A stretch of 35,363 nucleotides of DNA from Bacteroidales bacterium (GTDB lineage Bacteria > Bacteroidota > Bacteroidia > Bacteroidales > UBA1556). The notes beneath the pieces are model-generated. The model was given only the letters and a program-made list of their open reading frames with translations, had not been told where the DNA came from and ran no database searches. Of this stretch, positions 24,597 through 32,031 are shown one piece after another. The stretch lies in assembly GCA_016937295.1 (NCBI GenBank), contig JAFGWF010000005.1, positions 1 to 35,363 on the forward strand, given 5' to 3'. The translations under genes and the position numbers were made by a program. The number at the start of each line of letters is the position of its first letter. The first letter of the stretch is position 1.

Positions 24597-25895
24597 TTAT
24601 TTGACTTTAGTATAAGTAAGCCTCAATTTCAATCGTTGTTCGGTTGACTTTGGGCCGGCAAATATAAGCCTATTTCCATATATCGATGAACCTTTTGCTA
24701 TTAATTCTAATCCATATTGGTTTTCTTTACCTAAGAGCAGGGATTGAATATAGCGGTTTATGTTAAAGCTGTAGGATTTATAAGTCTCGTTGTAGTCACC
24801 GCCAAAATAGGCAGAGCCTTCGTAATAGTCGTTAATAAACTGTTGTATGCCGGTCGAATCCAATTTTACGGCAGCCAAACCATAAATAGGTGTGTATTCG
24901 TCTGTTGTTCCCGACTTAGCCGTAATCACCAGCTCAGCATTTTGAATTGCTATGGAACCATCTGCAATAAGTTGTTTCAAATGAGGGAAATAAAGTTTCG
25001 TTTTTATTCCACCCATCGACTGCACATATAAAGTTTGGTTGCCAAAGCTACTGTCTTTAAGCACAACTTGGTTTTTAAATTCCGGACTGGCATCCACATA
25101 ATCATAATGATTGAAATTGCTAAAATAGCTACACGATTCGTTTATGCTGAATTTATAATTCAAGGTATCGGTGTCGTTGTGATAGTATAACGTGATGACC
25201 GATAAACTGGACATAAGGTCGAGATAAGCCAGTCCTCCTTTATTCGTGGCTTTATCGGCTGTGATGTGAATGCCTTTAATAAACTGCAAAAAAGCATCAT
25301 TATCAGCCAATTCAGAACTGCCTGATTTTGATATTATTTTATCACCAAAACTATTATTAAGCTTAATTACTAAATGAGGTTCGGCGAGTGAGCCATCGAA
25401 CAATAAAGAATCTGTCAGGTTAAATGCACCTGTATAGTTTCCCAATTCTATGGGGTCGGTTTGCAGAGTTTTGTTGGAATAATAGGTAGTGTCGTAAAAC
25501 ATATCCTCCGTTACTTCAAATACGCGAACAGTTTGCATTTGATTGGAATCGCCATAAAAGCCGGCATAGTCGAGAGTGAGAATGATGGAGTCGCAAACGG
25601 CAGATGTGCCAAAATCAACATTGTTTTCGGATAACCGGATTTGGGTGTAGATGCTGGCCGTAGTAGTACCAAAAACAGGGTCGTATTGACTTCCTAAAAT
25701 GTTGTAGCTCAATTTACTTGCAGTCACAGAGTCAACCGGAAGGCTATACGCCACTATGGAAACGGTATCAGTGAAAACAACATTAAGTTTTTGGTCCTGA
25801 AGGTTGATAATATCTTCCCCAATATTGAGGTCTTTTTTACAACCAAGGGCTATAGTTAATAGCAACAACAAAGAAAAAACAGCTAATTTATTCAC
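24597..25895 (-). CDS. DUF4270 family lipoprotein
   Basis: The 432-residue protein has a lipoprotein signal ending LTIALGCKKDLNIGEDI, with the cysteine near residue 19. After this it shows the DUF4270 pattern: a TDTVSIVAYSLPVDSV stretch, the LGSQYDPVFGTTTASIYTQ motif, and repeated beta strands to the end with IAKGSSIYGNRLIFAGP. Function is unknown. The family lies next to a short GT5 protein and panC in many Bacteroidota, as I recall, the same order as here. It is probably an outer-membrane-anchored, surface-facing beta protein. Confidence 0.9.
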   Translation of the reverse strand: MNKLAVFSLLLLLTIALGCKKDLNIGEDIINLQDQKLNVVFTDTVSIVAYSLPVDSVTASKLSYNILGSQYDPVFGTTTASIYTQIRLSENNVDFGTSAVCDSIILTLDYAGFYGDSNQMQTVRVFEVTEDMFYDTTYYSNKTLQTDPIELGNYTGAFNLTDSLLFDGSLAEPHLVIKLNNSFGDKIISKSGSSELADNDAFLQFIKGIHITADKATNKGGLAYLDLMSSLSVITLYYHNDTDTLNYKFSINESCSYFSNFNHYDYVDASPEFKNQVVLKDSSFGNQTLYVQSMGGIKTKLYFPHLKQLIADGSIAIQNAELVITAKSGTTDEYTPIYGLAAVKLDSTGIQQFINDYYEGSAYFGGDYNETYKSYSFNINRYIQSLLLGKENQYGLELIAKGSSIYGNRLIFAGPKSTEQRLKLRLTYTKVK

Positions 25896-25913
25896 AATAA
25901 TTTAAATATCAAA

Positions 25914-26738
25914 TTAATCTTCAAAACTTTGACCTTCTAACAAAGTATCGTAGAAATTATTGTACGCTTGCAAATAATCGTTGCCGGAAATATAATCAAG
26001 CATAGGTTTACCTGAGGCTTTAGCGTATTCAACTAATTCAGGTTTAATGTTTTCGGAGCCCATTATGATAGCATGACCAAAATCAATGGCAGATTTCATC
26101 ATGCCAATGAAAGAATTATCTTTATAATGCGTCAAGTCGGAATCTTTTAATCCTTCCATTTTCAACTGTTCGATAAATTTTTCGTCAAATTTTTCACTAA
26201 AATCATCATCATAAAGTGAAATAACGATTTTGGCATCGTTAAAAAGTGGATTTGAGTTGAAAATACGCTGCATATACATTGCTACAAGACTTCCAAACCA
26301 ACCGTGGATATGAACTAAGTTTGGCGCCCAATTCAACTTTTTAACCGTTTCTAAAACTCCTCTGGCATAAAATATAGCGCGCTCGTCGTTGTCGTTGAAA
26401 AAGAGTCCGTGGGCATCACGAAATACATGCTTCCGATGAAAATAATCATCGTTGTCGATAAAATAAACCTGCATTCGAGCCAATTGAATAGAGGCAACTT
26501 TGATGATGAGTGGGTGATCTAAATCGTTTATTATCAAATTCATACCTGATAATCTGATAACTTCATGAAGCTGATTCCGTCTTTCGTTGATATTTCCAAA
26601 GCGGGGCAAAAAGACTCTGATTTCCTTGCCGTTTTCCTGAACGAATTGGGGTAAATGTCTTCCAATCTCACTGATATGGGTTTTCTTTAAATAGGGGAAA
26701 ATTTCTTCACAAACAAATAGTACTTTTGGTTTGGCCAT
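25914..26738 (-). CDS. Short GT5 glycogen/starch synthase-like protein
   Basis: The 274-residue protein covers only the N-terminal starch-synthase domain of GT5: VLFVCEEIFPYLKKTHISEI (in place of the ADP-glucose-binding K-x-G-G-L), FLPRFGNINERR and LVHIHGWFGSLVAMYM. Full synthases are 470-550 residues with a second nucleotide-binding domain, which is absent here. The catalytic K-x-G-G-L lysine motif is altered to KKTHIS. It is therefore unlikely to be a normal glycogen synthase, although database annotation often calls it one. The same short form lies before panC in many Bacteroidota, as I recall, so it is a conserved protein and not a local truncation. Its role is unknown. Confidence 0.8.
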   Translation of the reverse strand: MAKPKVLFVCEEIFPYLKKTHISEIGRHLPQFVQENGKEIRVFLPRFGNINERRNQLHEVIRLSGMNLIINDLDHPLIIKVASIQLARMQVYFIDNDDYFHRKHVFRDAHGLFFNDNDERAIFYARGVLETVKKLNWAPNLVHIHGWFGSLVAMYMQRIFNSNPLFNDAKIVISLYDDDFSEKFDEKFIEQLKMEGLKDSDLTHYKDNSFIGMMKSAIDFGHAIIMGSENIKPELVEYAKASGKPMLDYISGNDYLQAYNNFYDTLLEGQSFED

Positions 26739-26769
26739 TTCTCTGTTGCTTTTAATTTAAAACGAGGCG

Positions 26770-26817
26770 CAAAATTACGAAAAAATGTCTTATATACTTC
26801 ATAATGATATAATTTTG
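26770..26817. promoter_or_regulatory. Divergent promoter elements between the GT5-like gene and panC
   Basis: A minus-strand TAATTTTG (complement of 26770-26777) lies 31 bases before the GT5-like start. A plus-strand TAATTTTG (26810-26817) lies 99 bases before panC. Neither has a convincing TTTG at the -33 distance, so both are called from the -7 element only. Confidence 0.45.
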
Positions 26818-26916
26818 TCCGTTCATCTTGTTTTTTACCTAATCCTTGGTTGAATAATCCTATCTTCCGGGGGTGGATGAAAAGGACGTAATTAAATTTT
26901 CAACGAAATTCTTCAA

Positions 26917-27762
26917 ATGGAAATAATTAGAAGTTTTTTGCGAATGCAAGAAAAAACAGCCTCTATAAAAAATGCGGGTCAAACTATTGGATTTGTTCCA
27001 ACAATGGGTGCTTTGCACTTAGGTCATCTGGCATTGTTAGAACAATCGAAAACAGAGAACGACTTTTCTGTGGTGTCTATTTTCGTTAACCCTACCCAGT
27101 TTAATAATCCCGAGGACCTTATTAACTATCCCCGAACTATCGATTCTGATTTGGAAAAATTGGAGACAGCCGGATGTGATTTTGTTTTTTTACCTTCGGT
27201 TGATGAAATGTATCCCACTGAGGTAGTTTCGGAAAAATGGAATTTTGGTTTTTTGGAAATGGTCATGGAAGGGAAAAATCGCCCGGGTCATTTTCAAGGT
27301 GTTGCAACAGTCGTTAAGCGGCTTTTTGAAGCAGTGCCCTCCCATAAAGCCTATTTCGGTATGAAAGATTATCAACAATTGCTTATCATCAAAGAAATGG
27401 TGAAGCAACTTGGTTTAGACATCAAAATCGTACCGGTTTCGATTGTGAGAGAAGCTGATGGTCTGGCTATGAGTAGTCGAAATTTACGCCTTTCGGCCAA
27501 GAATCGACAAATTGCTCCACATATCTATCAAACTATTAAACAAGTAGTTACTCTTGCAAAACAATTATCTGTTGAAGAGTTGAAACAGTTTGTAAATGAG
27601 CAAATTAACCAAAAACCACCTATGGTTTTAGAGTATTTTGAATTGGCTGACGGAGCTGATTTACAACCTGTTACGAACATAGTTGATCATCAGTCAGTAA
27701 TGGCATTCATTGTGGTCGATTTAGGAGGTGTTAGGCTTATAGATAATATTTCAATTTTTTAA
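26917..27762 (+). CDS. panC: Pantothenate synthetase
   Basis: The 281-residue enzyme carries the ATP-binding FVPTMGALHLGHLALLEQS with the HxGH-type signature. It also has SIFVNPTQFNNPEDL, FQGVATVVKRLFEAV with the pantoate site, FGMKDYQQL, and the KMSKS-like AMSSRNLRL loop. It joins pantoate and beta-alanine with ATP to make pantothenate, the precursor of coenzyme A. All family blocks are present and the length is standard. It is followed by panD, which makes the beta-alanine substrate, so the two form a pathway unit. Confidence 0.97.
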   Translation: MEIIRSFLRMQEKTASIKNAGQTIGFVPTMGALHLGHLALLEQSKTENDFSVVSIFVNPTQFNNPEDLINYPRTIDSDLEKLETAGCDFVFLPSVDEMYPTEVVSEKWNFGFLEMVMEGKNRPGHFQGVATVVKRLFEAVPSHKAYFGMKDYQQLLIIKEMVKQLGLDIKIVPVSIVREADGLAMSSRNLRLSAKNRQIAPHIYQTIKQVVTLAKQLSVEELKQFVNEQINQKPPMVLEYFELADGADLQPVTNIVDHQSVMAFIVVDLGGVRLIDNISIF

Positions 27763-27763
27763 G

Positions 27764-27771
27764 TACTTTTG
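27764..27771 (+). promoter_or_regulatory. Probable -7 element for panD
   Basis: TACTTTTG matches TAnnTTTG, starts directly after the panC stop and lies 90 bases before panD. The upstream -33 match is weak. It would let panD and the genes after it be transcribed apart from panC. Confidence 0.45.
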
Positions 27772-27861
27772 CCGACCGAATCAGAACTTATTTTTTTCTA
27801 AAAAACACTGCAAGAGAATGAGTTTTATTTCGACCTTTGATATTAGAAATACTAAAGAATC

Positions 27862-28206
27862 ATGAACATAGAAATTTTAAAATCAAAGATTCATCGAGCT
27901 ACCATTACAGAGGCCAATCTCAACTATATTGGCAGCATCACCATCGATGAAGACTTGATGGATGCTTCAGGAATCATTGAAAACGAGCGAGTTTACATTT
28001 ACAATATTAACAACGGAGAGCGCTTTGATACGTATGTGATTAAAGGCAAAAGAGGCTCCGGTGTGATTGGGGTAAACGGAGCTGCGGCACGAAAAGTACA
28101 ACAAGGCGATTTGGTTATCATTGTAGCCTATTGTTCGATGGAAGCCACTGAAGCTAAGGCGTTTGTGCCGGATATTATTTTCCCAAATCCTCACAATAAA
28201 TTGTAA
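27862..28206 (+). CDS. panD: Aspartate 1-decarboxylase
   Basis: The 114-residue proenzyme has the self-processing site G24-S25 in [11 protein letters not shown]. Cleavage there gives the pyruvoyl group that decarboxylates aspartate to beta-alanine. Other conserved parts are [28 protein letters not shown] with the substrate-site residues, and [17 protein letters not shown]. The length is standard and the gene intact. It supplies the second substrate of PanC just upstream. No panM-like maturation gene is seen. Confidence 0.97.
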   Translation: MNIEILKSKIHRATITEANLNYIGSITIDEDLMDASGIIENERVYIYNINNGERFDTYVIKGKRGSGVIGVNGAAARKVQQGDLVIIVAYCSMEATEAKAFVPDIIFPNPHNKL

Positions 28207-28210
28207 CACA

Positions 28211-29230
28211 TTGAATAAAACATTCTCCAATATCATCAAGCTGTCCTTAGCTTTAGGTCTCGGAATATTTATAATTTGGGTTTCGTTAAAAGACCTAACA
28301 ACATTGGAGAAGGATAATATCATCAACTCCTTTAAGGTTGCGGATTACAGTTGGGTCATTTACTCCATCATTATTGGCATTTTTTCGCATTTAACCCGAG
28401 CGATTCGTTGGCGAATGTTGTTGAAACCCATGGGCTATGAAACTTCCATCTATAACTCGTTTCTGGCTGTGATGATTGGCTATTTTGCCAATTTGGGTAT
28501 TCCCCGTTCGGGTGAACTTGCCCGCTGCACAGTTCTTTATCGACAAAGTAAAATCCCCGTGGATAAATCCTTTGGCACTGTGATTCTCGAAAGAGCGATA
28601 GATATGTTGATGTTTTTTCTTTTGTTTGTTTTCGCTTTCTTTTTAGAATACAAGCGAATTCAGGAATATGTCGAAACGCGAATTTTGTCGAAAATTTCCA
28701 ATAAAATGGACGGACTTTTTGCCGACTATTTCATTTTGAAGGTGTTGATTGTCATCGGAATAGTTATGGTTATTGGCTATTTCTTGTTCCGAGGCAAGAT
28801 AAAGGAATCTGCAATTGTCAATAAAATTGTTGGAGTTTTTAAGGGTATTTGGGAAGGATTAATATCCATTAGAAAAGTTGAAAAACCGGGGTTATTCGTT
28901 TTTTACAGCCTTTTAATCTGGTTTTTCTACTACTTAATGGTTTATCTGACCCTGTATTCCTTAGATGAAACAGCTCATTTAGGACCGGGTGCCGGCTTGT
29001 CGATTTTAGTTTTGGGAAGCATTGGAATAATGGTAACTCCCGGCGGCATAGGTCTTTATCCTGTAATTGTGGCCGAAACATTAACCCTCTACGGCATTGC
29101 ATCGAACACAGGCATCGGTTTGGCAATGGGTTGGATAACATGGTCGGCTCAAACTTTTATGATTTTGGCCTTAGGTGGCATTTCACTGATTATTGTTTCT
29201 ATTCAAAATAAGGCTCATGTTAAAACCTGA
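28211..29230 (+). CDS. Flippase-like membrane protein (UPF0104 / LPG synthase TM domain)
   Basis: I start at the TTG at 28211, four bases after the panD stop, giving 339 residues. An earlier TTG at 28163 would overlap panD by over 40 bases. The protein has about eight hydrophobic helices and the family pattern [17 protein letters not shown] near residue 60, [17 protein letters not shown], and late [19 protein letters not shown]. This is the membrane part of lysylphosphatidylglycerol synthases (PF03706), without the aminoacyl-transferase domain. The family is thought to move lipids across the membrane; the lipid here is unknown. It follows panD closely and overlaps the next gene by 14 bases. 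Confidence 0.85.
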   Translation: MNKTFSNIIKLSLALGLGIFIIWVSLKDLTTLEKDNIINSFKVADYSWVIYSIIIGIFSHLTRAIRWRMLLKPMGYETSIYNSFLAVMIGYFANLGIPRSGELARCTVLYRQSKIPVDKSFGTVILERAIDMLMFFLLFVFAFFLEYKRIQEYVETRILSKISNKMDGLFADYFILKVLIVIGIVMVIGYFLFRGKIKESAIVNKIVGVFKGIWEGLISIRKVEKPGLFVFYSLLIWFFYYLMVYLTLYSLDETAHLGPGAGLSILVLGSIGIMVTPGGIGLYPVIVAETLTLYGIASNTGIGLAMGWITWSAQTFMILALGGISLIIVSIQNKAHVKT

Positions 29231-29717
29231 TTATATTTCCGGTAAGTTGTTTGAATCCAAGGAATTGGTTAAAAGAATAGAACTTTGGCGAAGCGAAAAG
29301 GAAACCATTGTTTTTACTAATGGCTGCTTTGATATTTTGCATCCCGGTCATATCGACTATCTCTTCAAGGCTCGACTTTTGGGAGATAAATTAGTAATTG
29401 GGCTCAATAGCGACGATTCTGTAAGCCGATTGAAAGGACCAACCAGGCCTATTAATTCCGAAACTTTTCGCGCTACCATGCTTGCCGCTTTTGCCTTTGT
29501 TGACGCCATAGTTATCTTTAACGAAGACACTCCTTATCAACTGATTTCTAATTTATTGCCCGATATTTTAGTAAAAGGGGGCGATTATTCTAAAGAAACT
29601 ATTGTGGGAGCCGATGTGGTCGAAAATAATGGAGGAAAAGTTGTAGTTTTGCCATTTCTCGAAGGTTTCTCAACATCAAATATCATCAATAAAATCAAGG
29701 AAAATTATGAAAGATAA
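29217..29717 (+). CDS. Heptose-1-phosphate adenylyltransferase-like protein (RfaE2/HldE C-domain)
   Basis: Starting at the ATG at 29217 gives 166 residues. The cytidylyltransferase-like signature [18 protein letters not shown] contains the HxGH motif (HPGH). It is followed by [18 protein letters not shown] and the [19 protein letters not shown] block characteristic of the RfaE2/HldE adenylyltransferase. It lacks the N-terminal kinase domain of the fused enzyme. The family makes ADP-heptose for LPS core. No other heptose genes lie nearby. In this genus the substrate may be another sugar phosphate. It overlaps both neighbours (14 bases with the flippase gene, 11 with the response regulator). 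Confidence 0.88.
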   Translation: MLKPDYISGKLFESKELVKRIELWRSEKETIVFTNGCFDILHPGHIDYLFKARLLGDKLVIGLNSDDSVSRLKGPTRPINSETFRATMLAAFAFVDAIVIFNEDTPYQLISNLLPDILVKGGDYSKETIVGADVVENNGGKVVVLPFLEGFSTSNIINKIKENYER

Positions 29718-30399
29718 GAAAACGAAAATTCTGTGTATAGACGATGACGACGACATCTTAGAAATTCTATCCTATAATTTCACGAAGGAAGGTTATAAAG
29801 TTTATACGGCTAAAAATGGTCGTGAAGGAATTGAATTAGCCAAAGCTAAAATACCTGACTTGATTATCTTAGATGTGATGATGCCGGAAATGGACGGCGT
29901 TGAAACCTGCACAAGGCTTAACGAAGATCCTATCTTGCGAAATTCTATCAAACTCTTTCTGACAGCGCGTAACGAAGATTATAGTCAAATCGCCGGATTC
30001 GATAGCGGTGCCGATGACTATGTGACCAAACCTATTAAACCTAAAGTATTGGTTAGTAGGGTAAAAGCCTTGCTTCGCCGAAAAAAGGATGATATGTTTG
30101 ACAATCATGACCAACAGATTAGCTTTCCAAATCTAATAATCAATGTTGAGAAATATATGGTGATTCGCGATGAAGTGGAAGTTACGCTGCCCCGCAAAGA
30201 GTTCGAGCTGCTAAAACTTCTTACTACTCGACCTGGAAAAGTATTTAAACGGGAAGAAATATTGTACAAAGTGTGGGGAGATGATGTGGTTGTCAACGAT
30301 AGAACCATTGATGTTCACATCCGTAAATTGCGCGAAAAACTCAATCTTACCGAAATCAAAACGATTAAAGGAATTGGTTATAAAATTGAATTTGATTAG
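29707..30399 (+). CDS. OmpR/PhoB-family response regulator
   Basis: The 230-residue protein has a receiver domain (1-120) with the acidic pocket D12-D14, the phosphoacceptor D56 in [13 protein letters not shown], the switch threonine in LFLTARNED and lysine in YVTKPIKP. A winged-helix DNA-binding domain (135-228) includes [27 protein letters not shown] and [14 protein letters not shown]. This is the PhoB-like output domain. It overlaps the adenylyltransferase gene by 11 bases and pairs with the histidine kinase after a 141-base gap. It probably regulates phosphate or envelope genes; the signal is not decided by sequence. Confidence 0.96.
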   Translation: MKDKKTKILCIDDDDDILEILSYNFTKEGYKVYTAKNGREGIELAKAKIPDLIILDVMMPEMDGVETCTRLNEDPILRNSIKLFLTARNEDYSQIAGFDSGADDYVTKPIKPKVLVSRVKALLRRKKDDMFDNHDQQISFPNLIINVEKYMVIRDEVEVTLPRKEFELLKLLTTRPGKVFKREEILYKVWGDDVVVNDRTIDVHIRKLREKLNLTEIKTIKGIGYKIEFD

Positions 30400-30465
30400 T
30401 TTATTTATTGATTAATAGTCTTTTATGTAATAAATCAGATCAAAATTATTAATACACCCACTGTA

Positions 30466-30482
30466 ATGATTATTTTAATCAT
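30466..30482. repeat. Inverted repeat between the response regulator and kinase genes
   Basis: ATGATTA (30466-30472) and TAATCAT (30476-30482) are perfect 7-base arms around TTT in the 141-base gap of the two-component pair. It may be a binding site for the regulator itself or an mRNA processing hairpin. No T-run follows, so it is not an evident terminator. Confidence 0.45.
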
Positions 30483-30540
30483 GGATTCCTCCCGATAGCT
30501 ATGTGGATATAATTGGTGCAAAATCATTAAATAATAACAG

Positions 30541-31596
30541 ATGAAATATTCAGGAAATCCCCGAATTCTTAGCGTTCAACTCACGATAATCATCATATTA
30601 GTGCTGGTTGTAATTGATGTGATAACGTATTTGCTGTATCCGGTGATTGGAAAATATGTGGTTCTTTTTAATATTTTGGTATCAGCACCTATCTTTTATT
30701 GGATTTTTTATCAGATAATCGGGAATTTTATCTATAAGAAAATCAGAGTTATTTATAAAAATATACATAGTTTTAAGGTTGGAAAAAAGTCCGTAAATGA
30801 TGCTTTAGAAAAGAAAGACGTTCTCGAATCGGTAAACCGCGATGTGGTGGAATGGATGGAGAAACAAAAGGAAGAAATCACTCAGCTTAAGGCTAATGCG
30901 GTTTTTAGGCGTGAGTTTATCGGTAATCTTTCTCACGAGTTGAAGACTCCCATTTTTAATATTCAAGGTTATGTTCTTACCCTGCTTGATGGCGGAATGG
31001 ACGATAAACGAATACGTAGAAAATATTTGGAGCGAACAGCAAAAAGTATCGACCGAATTATTGCAATGGTTAAAGACTTGGACACTATTTCCGCACTTGA
31101 GTCCGGCAACTTGGAGCTTAGATTGGAACAGTTTAATCTCGAAGATTTCGCTACAGAAATCATTGAATTTTTTGAACTGAAAGCTGAAGAGAAAAAGATA
31201 GATATTTTTATCGTAAACCGTTATAAAACAAATCTTAACGTTGTTGCAGATAAAGAAAAAATTCGACAGGTGTTTACTAATCTTATCGACAACGCGATTA
31301 AATATATGATCGAACGTCCTAACCCACATATTAAAATCAGTTTTTTCGACATGCACGACAATATTCTCATCGAAGTAACCGACAATGGCGGCGGAATTGA
31401 AGAGCAATATTTGCCACGACTGTTCGAGCGGTTTTTTCGGGTAGATAAAGCTCGATCTCGTGAACAAGGAGGCACCGGACTTGGCCTTTCCATTGTGAAG
31501 CATATCATTGACGCACACAACCAAACCATTTCTGTTCGCTCTACGGTTGGAGTAGGGACTACTTTTGCTTTCACTTTGCAGAAAGGGGCTAATTAA
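30541..31596 (+). CDS. Sensor histidine kinase (PhoR-like)
   Basis: The 351-residue kinase has two close membrane helices at about residues 12-35 and 38-60 with almost no periplasmic loop. A short linker, a dimerisation domain with the phosphoacceptor H132 in NLSHELKTPIFN, and an ATPase domain follow. The N-box is NLIDNAIKYM, then DNGGGIEEQYL, LFERFFRVDKARS and GGTGLGLSIVKHI. The short loop suggests it senses a signal within the membrane or through a partner protein rather than an external ligand. It is the partner of the PhoB-like regulator upstream. Confidence 0.95.
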   Translation: MKYSGNPRILSVQLTIIIILVLVVIDVITYLLYPVIGKYVVLFNILVSAPIFYWIFYQIIGNFIYKKIRVIYKNIHSFKVGKKSVNDALEKKDVLESVNRDVVEWMEKQKEEITQLKANAVFRREFIGNLSHELKTPIFNIQGYVLTLLDGGMDDKRIRRKYLERTAKSIDRIIAMVKDLDTISALESGNLELRLEQFNLEDFATEIIEFFELKAEEKKIDIFIVNRYKTNLNVVADKEKIRQVFTNLIDNAIKYMIERPNPHIKISFFDMHDNILIEVTDNGGGIEEQYLPRLFERFFRVDKARSREQGGTGLGLSIVKHIIDAHNQTISVRSTVGVGTTFAFTLQKGAN

Positions 31597-31706
31597 AATT
31601 TCCTGATTTCTTGATAATTAATCCTTAAATTTTGTTCCGTGTTTTTTCTTCAATAAGGTTTTTCTTTTTTAAATCGTATCCCACTTAATCCTCTAAATTT
31701 ATTGGT

Positions 31707-31735
31707 TTTGCGCAATGCAATTTGTTTTATTTTTG
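31707..31735 (+). promoter_or_regulatory. Strong Bacteroidota-type promoter
   Basis: TTTG at 31707-31710, a 17-base spacer and TATTTTTG at 31728-31735 give one of the best consensus matches in the window. Transcription should start near 31742. The next thing downstream is a hairpin with T-run at 31749-31769, so most transcripts would be very short unless they read through. Confidence 0.65.
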
Positions 31736-31748
31736 CCTCTCTTTAAAT

Positions 31749-31769
31749 AGCCCCTTATGAGGGCTTTTT
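31749..31769 (+). terminator. Small intrinsic terminator or attenuator
   Basis: AGCCC (31749-31753) and GGGCT (31761-31765) enclose a seven-base loop and are followed by a T-run (31765-31769). It may end the histidine kinase transcript, 150 bases past that stop, or act as an attenuator for the promoter just upstream. The stem is short (5 bp), so its efficiency is uncertain. Confidence 0.65.
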
Positions 31770-32031
31770 AATTATGAAATCTTCAAAAATTTCGCTCTCC
31801 GAATGCAACCACTTTTCTGTTGCAGCTATGGATTCATGGGGCTGTTCAGAGAAATTCGATAATTGCTTGAAAAAGAATTTCACCTCAAGAATTACCGTGA
31901 ATTTTTGAAGTTTCAAATCATCATAAAATTGATCCAATCAAGTGAAAAAGTTTACCAAAAGTCATTTGTTGGAAGCAATTTAATTATTTTGTTTATTTTG
32001 CCTTAATTGGCTGACATCAAGACAGTTGTAT

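Larger units (their letters stand above)
31597..32031. other. Intergenic region before ileS with promoter and terminator
   Basis: Some 435 bases separate the kinase from ileS. They hold a strong promoter (31707-31735), a hairpin with T-run almost at its start site (31749-31769), and a second promoter-like zone near 31965-32000 that probably drives ileS. A 60-codon minus-strand frame at 31755-31937 and a 44-codon plus frame at 31774-31908 exist but neither is convincing. No T-box was recognised, and none would be expected in this phylum. Confidence 0.5.

Noticed and set aside
28163-28210. Longer start of the flippase-like protein within panD
   Set aside because: It would overlap panD by more than 40 bases; the TTG at 28211 right after panD is more natural.
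30805-31524. 239-codon minus-strand frame
   Set aside because: It lies opposite the histidine kinase, whose motifs are complete.
31755-31937. 60-codon minus-strand frame in the ileS upstream region
   Set aside because: Its stop falls inside the hairpin at 31749-31769 and no promoter is seen on that strand. A real small protein cannot be fully excluded.
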